In this document: positions 49,021 through 61,856 of the stretch, in pieces
Position numbering within the stretch: position 1 is the first letter of the stretch
How the letters are laid out: every line of letters starts with the position of its first letter
The notes under the pieces: model-generated
What the model was told of the DNA's origin: nothing
Databases searched by the model: none
Seen by the model: only the letters and a program-made list of their open reading frames with translations
Source of the DNA: Taenia hydatigena
Taxonomy: Eukaryota > Platyhelminthes > Cestoda > Cyclophyllidea > Taeniidae
Assembly (NCBI GenBank): GCA_036345935.2
Contig: JADWOT020000007.1
Location: 7,591,394 to 7,655,393 of the forward strand
Length of the DNA stretch: 64,000 nt
Direction: 5' to 3'
Translations under genes and position numbers: made by a program

Positions 49021-52000
49021 ACAATCGCACTTATGGCCAAAAACCTTGAGCATCGCAGACGTCTGAGTAGAGCATGCTGAATTTCATTAACTTCTTTGTT
49101 GTGCCTCCCAACTGCTGAGCCAGGTTTTTAATTTGGACTTCTGCAAAATTTAAGGATCAGTTTACTGGAGGACACCTTCATACAAACCTCATGTCTAGGA
49201 AGACTTTATTTTTAAATTACTTGAGCCGCAACCCCTATCAACCTACTGCATGCAATGTAACACACATCTTAAAGCACCAACTGGAAGGAAAGAAAATGTT
49301 AAATACGCTACGAAAAAGCTCTCTTTAAAATGCACTTAAGAACAGCACCGAGGCAAACAGTCCTCAGACCTTAAATTTCGGTCAGTTTTGAAAAGCAACC
49401 ACAAAGCACGTTGGCTCTTATTTTTATTGAGTCCGACCCCACTCTCCTAGCTTTTAAGTCTGTTATTAGTGCATTTAGGCCTAACGGGAAATAGAGACAT
49501 GGTTTACTTATCACACTGTTCTTCCAACTTCAAATAGCGCTCTTGGAAATCTTTGCCTGGCTGACTAATCATAGATATTGCTATCTTCAAATAGTGTAGA
49601 ACTCCGGGTCTAGTAAAAAAATCTCGAAAAATTTCAAGGTAAGTACGATGGTAGGGAGACTTGGATGCTTTAGAAGAAGCTTAAGGCAACACGAAGTTCA
49701 AAATTTTCGAAAGTCAACTCCTAATTTCGCATATCCCTTGAAGCAAAGTGCTTTTGAAATATTTCCTAGCCAATACTTAAAACTGCTGTCTGAAATTAAC
49801 CAATTCCCATTGCTGCTGCTGGGTCGAAAGATACAAAATCGGAAGCGATAAAATGGCTGCCAACACGATTGGGACCATTTAAGTAATTACATTGCCACTT
49901 TAAGGCGATGTTAAACAAATGGAAAGTGTGTGGTGGCTGACGTCATTCCGGTTACCAATTTTGGTGGCGGAGGTAATCGCAGAAACTACAAGGTTTGTGA
50001 TCAGTCGCACGCCACTCTCCTTAGATCACACTTTTCTCTACAATGCATTATAGAATTAAGGCCATTGGATATGGTGAAACGGTAAGTTGTTTTAAAACCG
50101 AATGAAATGAATCACAGCCCTAGGATGTAATGTTAACTTCATGTAATTCTTCGTTTCTACCAATGACGACTTTTTCGCTTCCGTGTCTCCTTTTTCGCCA
50201 CACTACGTTCTTTGTCCATCAGTTCCCTAAGCAATTAGAACAAGTGATTAATCGCCACCCGCTCAAAAATATGGTTACGTAACTTACTTTCCATCTCTCC
50301 CCACCTGGTAACGACATACTGTCACACGTGATGTAATGAAGAGTCCTCGAACACCTCGTGTAAGCCTGCCGTGCAACCTTTGGTTTCTTGATTAGAATTA
50401 TCTACACAAGAGAGCCAAAATCGACCCTTACTTTAGGTCCAAATTAATATTATTGAATCTACGCAATCACCTAGGCATTCAAATGATACATCTTTAGAAG
50501 CTGCTAGTTCTCACTAAGTCGAAAAAACTGGAACCTACGAAGTAAAGTGTGCGCAGGTATTGATTACGAAAAGGAGTTGATCCTAGGTCCGGAACAACCG
50601 AATACTTTGTGAGAAGAACATCGCTTTATTCTAGTGTCAAACCTAACCCAGGTGTGTGACCGTGTCTAAACATCCGGCCTAAGGTGACCTTATAAATGAA
50701 ACCTTCTCTTTCTCTCCTCACCCTCATCCTCTGTCTATCGCAACGACGATAGTCGCGCTTCCACATTTCGCCCCTCTTTCCAAATGCACACAATGCAACA
50801 TGATTCGATGACCCAATTATTGATAAGCGAAGTGTTGAAATCGCTTGCATGGTCGAACGATCATTTGGGAGGCTGTAGTCACTGCAATTAAGCACCCTTC
50901 AATATAGAATGATCCAAGATTAAGCACCTGATGTGCGAATGTATTTGACATTAATTCAGAAAAATCAACAGATTTACTAAAAGGCGAATGACGTTTAAAA
51001 TGACAGGAAAGGCTTTTCGGCCTGTTCTTTCTGCCTTGAGCCGCGTAGGATACCTTTGACACATGCAGGAGCAAAATGGAACTTCTACATCTAAAAAGTA
51101 CAAACGGATCAATTATCATGCATGTACACACACACCGTCCTGCAAAAATTGCGTTACCTGATCTCTAGTAGTGCTAGTCACCTTTCATAATGTACGGGCA
51201 CAGTAAATTCTACTCCCAATTATTATTTTTTTCTGCAAGAAGCATCAATCTAAATGTCAGGCTGGGTGAGGAAGACATGACGTGCTCCCTAGACCAATCA
51301 AATCGCGCACAAGAGGCAGGCACACCATTGGTTGAGCGCGCAGTGATTGCGCTTAAATACGTTTCTAATTGGCAGTTGGGTTCGCTCTCACACACTGGTC
51401 AGTCGTGTTTATTCAAGTCCCGTTTTTGCTGTCATCAAATTATTACGCAACCCCTTCATCCTTTGCGCTGTTTGGGTTTGACAGAAAATAACTGAGGAGT
51501 ATTCAGTCTACGTAAGTCCTCGCCTGCTTATAGTTGTTGATGTGTCAAAACGTTTTGACCTGATGCCCCACTGGTCAGCTGATCCAGGCTTAGTAGATTG
51601 ATCATTGTCTTATTAACCAAACTATTCGAACATCCATTGGTGGAAAAAATTTATAGTTAGGAAGATTGCCTTCCTTTCCTTGTAGAGTCCACATTCGCGC
51701 TATTATCATTTTAAGTTGATTCATCTTAAAGCTAGTCTTTTTTATAAGTTTTGCTAGCTCTGGTACCTTAAATAAAGAACTGCTTTTCCCCGCAATCAGA
51801 AAACTAAAGTCTCCCCCCAGGCTGACTAATGACTTCGGCGCATAACTGCTTCTGGGTTAGTAGCAGACTACCCATTGAGATAATTCAAATGTGAGGAGAA
51901 AAAGGGGGAGTTGTGGGGATGAGTAGGGGTGCACAGTCATTCGAGGAGCAAGGGTTCCCACCTAAGTCCAATCGAGGAAAGTGTCCATATTTTGAGAGTC

Positions 52001-55000
52001 ATAAGAACGTGTTTGGGGGCTCCGGTGCATATAAGAGTTATTTTCTTTGCATGTGTATGTTATCCAATTGACTTCAGTCAAATTAGGAAACAATCAACTC
52101 GGTTCAAAAATAAAGGGCTTGCTGTCATTGCTAGGGAGGATAAAATGGTGTGAGGGTTGTGTCTGGTATGCAACCTTTAATTCTTACACTGCAATTAGTT
52201 GCTTTAATTCTTTTACCCGCAATTTCGTTGACACATTTAGTCACCCAATCGGTCCTCAGACATTAAAAAGGCCAATCTCTTGACCCGACCTTGCTGTCAC
52301 CCTCTAAAGGCATCTCATCAAAGCACTGATGGGTAAGGGGAAGGGGTGCATTCCTACATCAGCTACAAAATTTTTAGCCCGTACCTGTGCTTATTTTGCC
52401 TAATCAAAGGGTTTCAGCCATAATCATCAAAAGTGGTCAATTAACTGGTTATTTTGTTCGTTTTCAGGCCTGCGCACTTGCTGCTTTGCTGTGGGTAGAC
52501 TTTCCCAATTAGAATAAGCACTTCTACCTGGCAGATAAATAAATTAGATAGGCAGACATGTCGTGATTCTTACACGATAGCAGCACCTCTATCACCTGCA
52601 CAGGTAAAAGTGGTGCCAAGGCAGCTCTCACAGAGGAAGTAATGCACGGCGTGGAGCCTTACAAAAGTTGCTTTATCCTACCTCAGCCTATTTGGAGACC
52701 TCAAGATTATGCCAAATCCATCCTTTGTGAGGCTGCTCTTCTCTTTCGATTGCCGTTGGCGCAAATGAGCAGAAGAGGACTTAGCAGTGGACTAGACTAG
52801 GCTGTGACTGATGGCAGTGTGGATTTAGGGGGATGGTGCTGACTTATGCCAATTTGTGGTCATCGCTCCTAGAAGTAATTACCCCGCCTTAGAGGCGTTA
52901 GTGTATGCATACATGCGCAATCCGTATTTTATTTTGATGTAGCATAAACACCGCCTCCTACTTCTGTCGCGGCAACTGCAGCTTTTATTGCCACCACGAC
53001 TATATCCAGATCTGCAATAAAGCAGCCTCAATCTGCCCGATCTGGGGTTATAAATCTGTAAATCAGGCCAGATCGCAAAAAAAATTGACAATGCTGTTTT
53101 CAATGTAACGGTTTTACTTTGACGCCTTGTTCTTTCCCCTCCTTTAGTTACCAATTTTGCAACAGTGAAAAAAAGACGATTCGCATCAATGTGGCAATAC
53201 CAGATCGACATCACCATCTAACGAGCTGGCGGAACTCAAAACAAATGGGCGCAGTCATTTAGGTTGTGAAGTGCATCGAGACTACCTTAGTATCCCACCT
53301 AGTTGACTGTATGTTGAAAAATATCCACCATTGAATGTAGAAGGACAGAGAGAAAAACTAAGTCTGATGGAATGTAGTGCATTATCTGGGCTAGACCAGG
53401 AGAGAAGGCGACCAGATACTGCTGACGCACTTGTAGTTTGAGCAGATTGGCCCGATTCTTACTGCATTATTGCATAACCTAATGAATGATGTGGCTGCTG
53501 TTATCATTTTTATAATAGTAATTAACATATTGCACGCAACTTGCTGCTAATGGTTCACTGGAATAACTGCGCTACTTTACCTAAGTATGACTTTGCTGCT
53601 ACTTGATAAAGGACGACCAAAGTTGGCAGTGACGGCACTTTTGGCAAAGCGTGTATCCTCTCTGAACCTTCAGCTTCACCTCATGATGAGCATCCTCACG
53701 ATCAGGCTAATCAAGTGTGTGCGCTACTCTAGTCACCAAGCCGAGTTCACATTGGCCACGCAGGTGAGCAAACATTCTTCCATTCAACTATAGGCCTCTG
53801 ATTGGTTGAAAGTACTAAATGGCTTAGACGCAGTCCAGCCTTAGAAGTCGCTGTCCATCATAGGTTTATTCCCCTGTTTGTAGATGCCAAAATAGCTGAC
53901 CCAACGCAACCTTGAGATTTCTATGCACAGCGGTAGAATTGTGTCTGCTCGGAGGAAAATTTCGCTTAAATCTCAGTTACGTTGATGTCAAGGTGCAAAA
54001 TTTCTGCCTCACTCTTGTTCCTGTTGTGAGTCCAACATCACCTGCCACTGACTAGACTACAGCCTATGGAGTTTGGAATTCGATTTTGTGCACTAGTTGA
54101 CAATCTTAAAGGTGGATACTCACTTACTCCTTATTGTCATAGTCTACTGCAGTATTAATTATCTGTGGTTCTAGCCCCATATTACCAGGATTCCAAGGAG
54201 AAGAACTTACACTACACCCCAGGTGAAACACCATTACTAGGTGACCCTGACAATTTTTTACTTCGTTCGCCCCAACCCAGTCGATGCTGTAGTCTTGGTT
54301 GGATGAACGAGGCAAATTAGCCATTGAACACTGATGGCCTAGTTTTGTGGCTTCGCTCCTTAAAAGTCACTGCTACATAAGGTCTCCGAAAGATTGGCTC
54401 TACACTGAATCACCTTTCATAATGATATTTCGACTTCCACTTATTCAAAGCGCACAACGTCTTTTAAATGCCTCATTACCAGCATTCTAGCCCGTTTGTC
54501 AACTTAAATGAAATTATGGCAAGCGTTCAAATCTTCAAGGTTATTTAGGTGAAAAATACTTAAGAATTGGAGTTGAATGCTCGAAGGACTCATGTAACTT
54601 TACTTCAGCATTGTCAAGGTCTTCATTCCCTTTTAAATTTACCAAAAGCTTACTTTTCACAGGCAGTTGGTGTCAACATAGAATAGCTTTAAACGAAAGC
54701 ACCTTAATTAAAAGAGACTGGTCATGATAAGACGTAACACTTGCCTACGACAAAATCGGCATCCACAACAGTAAGTTGAAGGCAAAAAGTGGAACAAAGA
54801 AGAGGCACATACAGGCTCGTACGGGTGAGGAACAAGGAAATGTGCGAAATTCGAAGCAAAACATGAGGAACAAACAATGTGTAGCAATTCGCTTTTGAAT
54901 ATTTACGCGCCTTACAGACGTGTGAGCAAATTCCAGTGTCAAGCCATACCTTCCATACCGCATGCGAATCAGTATCGTGGGCCTGTGGGGATGCACCGAC

Positions 55001-57039
55001 GCTTGCGAAGGGTTTCCAGCTCAGCAGTTTTGTTAATACAAGGGTTATAGCTTGTTCGACTGGTTCTTCTTGTACATCTGATAATAACGATTGCATGATT
55101 AAGCCGTACCGCACTTACAATAAATGGACCGCATGCTCGTTTATGCTGCATCCGATCAGCGTACGATCCTGACATAAATAATGACTGTTGTGTAGTTTAC
55201 CGCTGACCTGCGCTAATGCGGCCGCCCAACCCTGTGCGAAACAAGCTCATAGTCGCATGAATCTAGTAGGTATTGGATTGACTCTCCCGCTGCATGACAC
55301 TTGCAAGCGATTACGATCATAGGCTTTGTTTAGTCGTGCGAAGATCAAGTGTTGACTCACATTAGTCACATTTGTTTTACTTAGGAGCTTCTTATTTTTG
55401 TGTTGCCTCAACGCCAAAACAGGCCTTTTGTTTACGGACCGTGGTAAAGAAACGCGCACGTCCGCATGAGGGATAATCAACGTAATCCAAGCCTTCATTA
55501 TTTCGCACTTACAAAACGTATTCCATCATGTGCGCTGTTTTATTTTTGTAATCATGCAGTGCCAAAATATATAAATAATGTGAGCTAACTGCAACTGCTA
55601 ATCTATCTCTCGTTCCTAATTCCTTGTGCAATTTAATGTCACGTTAACGAATAGGCAGAACTATTATTAATGGAAATGTTTCTTTTACAGACTGCCCATA
55701 CTTTCATCAGAGCCATTCACTTGTCTTTAATATTTGAGCAGACTTCACCATCGTGAAAAAGACGGCATAGACTCAACCATGTGCCTTGAATTGACTCTAA
55801 TGTGTTCCTATGTTTTATGCAGCAGGTTTCGCCTTCGCCTACCGGTGATTCGTAAAAGTAAATGACTTTTGGATGAAAACACTACTTGGAATGTACTTTT
55901 TAATGTCCAATGTAAATTACAGTGTCAGATCTTATTGCCGTTTTTAGCATTTGTGAATTAATTTGGAACCTTTGGATAAAAATTACATAAAGTAAGACAT
56001 TTTTAATCGAAAATAGATAGGGTCATTTGAACTCCTTCAAATGCACTCTTTTAATCATAAAGCACCGACAATCATCAAATCCCGCACCTAAGTTAAAGGG
56101 CAAAATTTGCGCCTAGACGGAGGTGGAGATCATTTGAAGGAAGATCCTTGTAGCATGAAACTGTGCATTCATTTTTACTCCTCAAATGATGCCACATATA
56201 TCGACAGAAAGTGTAGGAATTTCTTGCTTCGAATTAGTTCGGTGTATGGAAATGGATACAAGTGGAGTTTTACGTATCCAAGTGGCTACAAATATCGGTG
56301 TTTAAATTAAAGAAAATCTGACCGACGTCGCAGCATTTGTTTTTTAACAGAAGAACACCTCAGCCTGTCTCAATATTCGCAATATGTATTTTTAAGTTCA
56401 ACTAAGACTAAATGAAACCTAAGTTAAACCATCGTGTATAGCTTGTGCAAAGTCCAGTTTGTGCAAAGTGTAGCTGCTGCACTCCTACCACTATCTTGAG
56501 AATTTTCCGACTTAGTAATGAGCAATAGGAGGATAGAAGTGGCGCTAGACAACTCTAAGCGTGATTTGCACTTGGCCTACCGACCGACAATTCAGGCAAT
56601 TTTGGCTTGCTCCAATAGACGGTTTTCTGGCTTTAGATAGGTAAGTTTTTTGCTTCTGTGGCAACCGTTTACTAAAAGACTATGCCGCAGGTAATGATTC
56701 CTTATTAAGAGCGCAACAGTAGACCACCTTATCTCACACATTTCGTCCGCGTCAATCAAAAGCAAATTTGTCATCACCAGCGCAAGCCTCTTTAATCCTT
56801 TTGTTTTTCTGTTTGCAAATTTCAATTTATTAGTGAAGAAAACTTTACAGGAACATACAACGTTGTCAAGATATCAGCACGGCTTGAAGAGAAGTGTTAA
56901 GGACTTAAAGAGTTTTGTGCTAGCCTGTGTTAAAGTGCCGCCATAAGACAAAATTAAGCATTCCAGTGTCCCTTCTTTATGAACTTCACGATGTCGCATT
57001 GTTTCCACACCTATAACTTGTAATCAAAGCTTCTTCTGA
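49021..57039. other. Long non-coding stretch
   Basis: About 8 kb in which no exon, RNA gene or repeat could be supported. Open frames (for example 54722-55114, 52879-53217) show no recognisable domain. 56107-56310 has a short Cys/Tyr-containing frame without ATG or clear splice sites. Confidence 0.5.
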
Positions 57040-57119
57040 GGCAGCGTGGCCGAGTGGTCTAAGGCGCTGGTTTTAGGCACCAGTCTGAAAAGGCGCGGGT
57101 TCGAATCCCGCCGCTGTCA
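57040..57119 (+). tRNA. tRNA-Leu (anticodon TAG)
   Basis: 80 nt class II tRNA with acceptor GGCAGCG/CGCTGTC (one G-U pair) and discriminator A. Box A is TGGCCGAGTGGTC and the T arm GCGGGTTCGAATCCCGC carries box B. The anticodon stem CTGGT/ACCAG has loop TTTAGGC, anticodon TAG. The extra arm (TCTGAAAAGGC) can form only a 2-bp stem, weaker than in most animal tRNA-Leu. No intron. Probably functional. Confidence 0.95.
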
Positions 57120-59177
57120 TTATCTTTCATAACATGGTCTTTGATTTTATACAAAATGGTACCGCAGAAAGGCAGAATGGTAGGCCAATAGTTGATAAAA
57201 TTTAGTCAATCTTTGAACTAGCATTGCTATCGCGAGTGATTTCAAGCAAAGACAGTCACACGGGCCAGACTTACGAATAGATGCTTGCGGAATCGTGCAA
57301 AATGTGTCAGAGGGAATGATAACGATGTCGTGGGAAGCAGAGATGGTCAAAACCGCCCATTCACAGCCAAATCTAATGCCTCCGACTGCAAAAGGACGCA
57401 AGATGCAGACTGAATGCTTGTCGCCATGACAACTTCAACTCTCATCCACATGCCTGGCCTAGCGACGCTTGGTTATGGTACCGATTATGATCCATTATCA
57501 TCCTTGCCAATCTGATTACTAGTATCCTTTCTTTTCGATGTAATGCATCACCCGAGGCAGTAATGCGATACCAATAATAAGAGTTTAGGGCGTATTGCAG
57601 CGTAATGCCATTAATGAGGCTAGAGTTACTGGACATGAGCCAAAGGAAACCTTATGACTTAGCCATCTGCGCTTGTAAAAGTGTCTGCTAAGTAGTGATC
57701 TTAAAATCTGGAGGCCGTCAAACAAATCGAGGCCCATAGGTCCCAATCCAGGCTGATTAACCAGATTAAGATCAAAAATTAAGTAGCTTATTATGCAGCA
57801 GCAACCGCCTACCGCACCGACATGCATTACTTACAGCACTTTCAAAATATCCCATCCCATACCGATCACACTACCGCAGCCTATGTCTACAGAGTGCGCA
57901 AACTTCAATTTCGCGTCTGTTTAGTGGTGCAGCTTTGCGGACTCGTAAATTAGTGGTTTAAAGCAGAGTGATGTGGGCAAAGCATTACGAAGTGACAACG
58001 TTTATCAATCGGATTAACTCCTTGCTCAAAAGGCGATGAACACTAAAGTGCAGCTATGGTGGGCAAATTGGCCTGAATTTGTGTACCGATTCCCGTCTCC
58101 GCAGATGTTATTCCAAAATTGCTTGCTAAAGTGCTTCTTTTGGCTCATGTAGGACAATCGTGATTGCTTGCATGCGATGGTACAAGTATGCTTGCGTCCT
58201 CATTTAGACGCAATACAATCCCTGAAACATTGTTGACACTAAAAGGCGCTCCATTTTAATGACCTGTAGGGCTCCGTCACGACGAAATTTTAACTGTTGC
58301 ATGAACCGCAGTCATATGTGCAAGAGGCGTCCGTTGCGGGCTTAGATCCCGCTCGTCTGATTGTGCACCCTTGGCGAAAACCATTAGCAGTTCGGTGTGA
58401 ATGCGATCCGCTTCTCCCACTCATCCAGTGCCCTGCAAAAATGTCCCATGTCACGCGTGTCTCTACGCACTGGAAGAAAAAAGACTCAGGTAAGAGTTGG
58501 CTTTCAAAAATGGAGCCTTAGTAGCTATGGATCGAATCAAGTGCTCCGTGTATGCATTATCATACGCATGCACTTTTCTGTATTCATCTGTATGATCATA
58601 GTGCTGCAGTTTCTCGTACCTCCATGATGCAGAACGGTCAATCTCTTTCACACTTGCTATCAAGTGAGTATTTGATCCGTTCTTACTATAATCATCCACG
58701 CATGTTGCCTTTCTTCTTGGACCCCATTTTCGATGACACCGTTCACGGCTGTATCGCTCGTGCCTGTGTGAGTGCATATAGTGGGCACTTGCTTCAGCTT
58801 TCAAGCACTTCATATAATGCTCTTTCTCCGCTTAATCTTCTTTTACGCTTCCGATTTAATAAATTTATGCAGCGGAGCGGCGATCATAGCAAAGCAACTT
58901 ATGAAACACCCACAGTAAGTACCGAACCCGAAATGCCACTGAGACTCGTTTGATTAGTTGGTGCTGCCCATGACCTCACGTTATTTTTGCGGACTTCGTT
59001 GACATGCATTCTATCTGGTTAGACTATGAGTGTCATAATGGTGACCACAGATTGAAGAAAAAGGCAATTCATTGGGTTTGCACTGCCAGTTACTGGATTC
59101 AGTTTTGCATCATGCTACCAAATGTCTCTATCAGAGATGAGAATGCCATCGAGATTGATAATACAATGATCACTTAC
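57120..59177. other. Non-coding stretch
   Basis: No gene established. The frame at 58552-58953 (+) has no recognisable domain and overlaps another open frame on the minus strand. Confidence 0.45.
57145..57148 (+). terminator. RNA polymerase III terminator of tRNA-Leu
   Basis: First TTTT run downstream, 25 nt after the tRNA 3' end. Confidence 0.5.
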
Positions 59178-59396
59178 CAGTTCACAAGCACTTGAAATTC
59201 TCTCCTCCTGATATTGGTGGTGTGAATTAGCTGCGAGCGAAGGTCATCAAAGCAGTTCATTGTGACAGCTATGTCTGCGTCTCTTTGCTGGGTGGAAAAG
59301 GTGCCTCTCGCACAATTTAGGTCAGCGTAGGCGTTACGTAGTAAATCAGTGGAAATCAGCTCCAGCACACTCGTTCCTGACAGTCGGTCAGAAAGT
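59178..59396 (-). CDS. Possible exon of an unrecognised gene
   Basis: On the minus strand, a 219-nt open segment starts after a good acceptor (cgctcttcacag) and ends at an ideal donor (GTAAGT, 59177-59172). The translation is protein-like: LSDRLSGTSVLELI, LLRNAYADLNCARG, NCFDDLRSQL and RRREFQVLVN. It lies about 150 bp downstream of CAP copy B on the same strand, but does not resemble CAP exon 3. No family was recognised and the neighbouring exons were not found. Confidence 0.3.
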
Positions 59397-59544
59397 CTGT
59401 GAAGAGCGCCTACAGATTCGACAGGTTGTTGAGTAATTTACGGTGCTGGCTAGCAATACTTGGGAAGAAATGACCTTACAAAGCACACTCGATGGCATCC
59501 ATGCGCTGCACCTAATTAATGGTATGCACATGCTGTTCTCCTAC

Positions 59545-60043
59545 CTGTGTGTAATGACCACGCACGTAGCTGCAAGAGTCGTTGAAATAAGTGTAGTACT
59601 TATCTTCACTCTTCCAGCCACAAGCGGCTTCGGTGATAGGTGGCTTAAAGTTACTGATAAATGCGGTATTTTGTCCAAGTCCCTCGTATTGTGAATGTCG
59701 ACTCCAATCTGGATGCTCGAACCTGCATCGACTGGTCCAATAATCTGCCAGTAGTTCCAGTTCGGTCGAGTACTCCTGGATAAGTAGAAAAGAAGCTATG
59801 AAATGCCGCCAAGTAGCTTAGCACGTGGGGCAACGTAGGGTGCAAACAAGTTTGTTGCCGACCACGGACGTAAGGAGAAGAAACGTACCGTTATTAGCAT
59901 ATCGCTAGCAGGAGGGTACACTCTTTCTCGAACTTCAAATGAGCCTCTAGCATTTGCGCTCTTTCCACATCTGTGGATGCCTGATGAGATGCAGCAATCA
60001 GGCTGAAGACTATCACAAAGAGACCTGGCAACGCAAAAGTTAT
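59545..60043 (-). pseudogene. CAP-superfamily gene, copy B (exons 1-2), frameshifted in exon 1
   Basis: Oppositely oriented relative of copy A. Exon 1 (about 60043-59889) encodes a leader (VIVFSLIAAS), TDVERAQMLEAHLKF and, after a one-base deletion near 59936-59939, RERVYPPASDMLIT. It ends at donor GTACGT. Relative to copy A it also lacks four codons in frame. Exon 2 (59775-59545, after acttatccag) is fully open for 77 codons, the same length as in copy A. It shows the expected CAP features: DYWTSRCRFEHPDW, YEGLGQN, CGWKSEDKYYTYF, then GHYTQ at donor GTAGGA. The CAP exon with the second signature was not found downstream. A TATA box lies upstream. Either a 5' fragment of a broken gene or a gene with a long second intron. 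Confidence 0.7.
59776..59888 (-). other. Intron 1 of CAP copy B
   Basis: 113 bp, GTACGT...ttctacttatccag. Same position and almost the same length as intron 1 of copy A (114 bp). Confidence 0.55.
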
Positions 60044-60090
60044 GCAGAATCACTACTTCGCCTGCGCAGAGCAACATACGAGTGTGGAAC

Positions 60091-60113
60091 TGACAATTAC
60101 TCCGTAATTGTCA
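60091..60113. promoter_or_regulatory. Perfect hairpin upstream of CAP copy B
   Basis: tgacaattac - tcc - gtaattgtca: a 10-bp perfect stem with a 3-nt loop, between the TATA box and exon 1 of copy B. It is not preserved at the corresponding place in copy A. It may be a structured leader element or chance. Confidence 0.35.
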
Positions 60114-60175
60114 ACTCACCGTTTCGTGGGCACATCATCGTGGCAAGTGGGCTAGGAGGGCGGGAGAATCCCACC

Positions 60176-60183
60176 TATTTATA
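60176..60183 (-). promoter_or_regulatory. TATA box of CAP copy B
   Basis: TATAAATA on the minus strand (within cacgtataaataggtg), about 135 nt upstream of the exon 1 open frame. Copy A has homologous flank sequence starting close by but no TATA box there. Confidence 0.4.
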
Positions 60184-61836
60184 CGTGAAACGTGGCATAG
60201 TGAGAAATGGCACGATAGCTCCTTCAATCAAAGCAGGTCAAGCAGGCTTTGTGCAACAGATCTGTCAAACAGAATCACTCCCAATTTCACAATGTTAGGG
60301 TAATGGCAAACTCGTCACCATCATATGCAACATAGCAGCAGATTTACGCAACCAATATGCCTCTATCCCAGAATTTCTGCAGAATGCATGATACGTTTTG
60401 CAATGTTTATGTCAAATCGTTTCCAAATAGACCAGTTCAGTATGGTGGACGATCAGATTTAGCCATTCTCTTGGCAGGAGGCCATCACCTCTATCGTCAC
60501 TTTCATGTGACAATAAGTCATTCCCTTTCTCCCTCACACAACTTTCCCATTGGCCAACGATCCCACCTTTCCAGGTTTGCTCCTTCCCTTCTGCATTCTA
60601 CACAACCAAGCATGCCCTTTTCCACTCAATCAAGTCAGCCAAACACGCTGCCACCAGATGCAGAGATAACAAGACTACTCACCCCGTTATTGACTGCAAA
60701 TGATTCGTATTGCAATTGGAGCCAGTAAAAATGGCAACTGATAGTTTCTATGCTAAAATTTGTGTGTGATGGAGAGATGGACCTGGGTGCTTTGGTACTG
60801 CATGCCTTACAACTAATAAAAGCCACCAAATGGAATAGGTCAGCAGAGGGCTGCATGTGTGTTTGCCACATGTTGTTGACGAATTAAATGTTTGGGGGTA
60901 ATATTGCTAAAGAAGATACGATTCTCAATTTTTGAGGGCTAAGGCCCTTCTGAGGAGAAGGCACTGACTGACGCCTAGTAAAATGGACCTGCTAAAGTTT
61001 GTCTGTACTGTATCATGTGCTTCATCCTTCGTACACTCCTTGCAATCTCTTTTGCGTTACAATGAACCGACAATAAAGGCGCAGGTTGACATTGGCAAAA
61101 CCTAATTCTGATATGTATCTTTTCATATTCCTTTGCTTTAATCGACCTTACTGTTTGATATAGCTGAAGTTGCTTACCTAGGGGCTTTAATTTTTGCCTC
61201 AAATGTCCAATTAACGTGTGTAATAGTTACTTTTTTCTTTAATTGTGCCTTTTAGGCATGCATCGAGAAAACAACTCTCGAATCTCTTCCTTCAGTAGCA
61301 GGTTAATCCCTCTGACGCCGACAGAGGCCATCCCATAACATCCAATTGATACGCTCTCGATCTACATTTTGTCCAAGGTAATAAAGATGACGCAGGGCAA
61401 TCAGTCTTCTCCTATTGGGTGCAGGCGCAGTAAAGAAGGGAGAACGATGAAACCGTCACAATGTGTATATCCTCTATGCTTCGCTTGAAAACCGTAATCA
61501 CCTGTTTAAGCTGGCATCTGAATCTAAATGTAGGTAGGTAGAGATGCCGCATTAATAGGGAATGCTAAATATGCGGGTAGCACTGTCATTTATCGGCTGC
61601 CTAACATAAAGTCATCCACATAAATACGTGAAAAGCTAATGTATTTTATGGTTGACTCGATTTCAAATAGTTTAAGTGTGTCACACTTTCTGTGAAGCTT
61701 CTGCGCCACACTAACCTACAGAGCGCTTTGCGGGAAGAGCAGCCCCTACTTCATCCCTTCCGCTTGTACACACGTACACGCCCATTGCAAAGGTGACCAG
61801 ACGCGGGGCGCGCTCCACGCACCCCCGCTGCCCCCC
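60184..61836. other. Non-coding stretch
   Basis: No gene established. The 123-codon Ser/Pro-rich frame at 60357-60728 (+) has a minus-strand counterpart and no domain. Just left of the U2 gene, 61790-61836 is very GC-rich with C runs. Confidence 0.45.
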
Positions 61837-61845
61837 TCTATCTTA
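61837..61845 (-). terminator. Candidate snRNA 3' box
   Basis: TAAGATAGA on the minus strand starts 11 nt beyond the U2 3' end and matches 8 of 9 positions of the AAARNNAGA part of the metazoan snRNA 3' box. In known snRNA genes this element directs 3'-end formation by the Integrator complex. Confidence 0.4.
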
Positions 61846-61856
61846 GCATTCATTAA

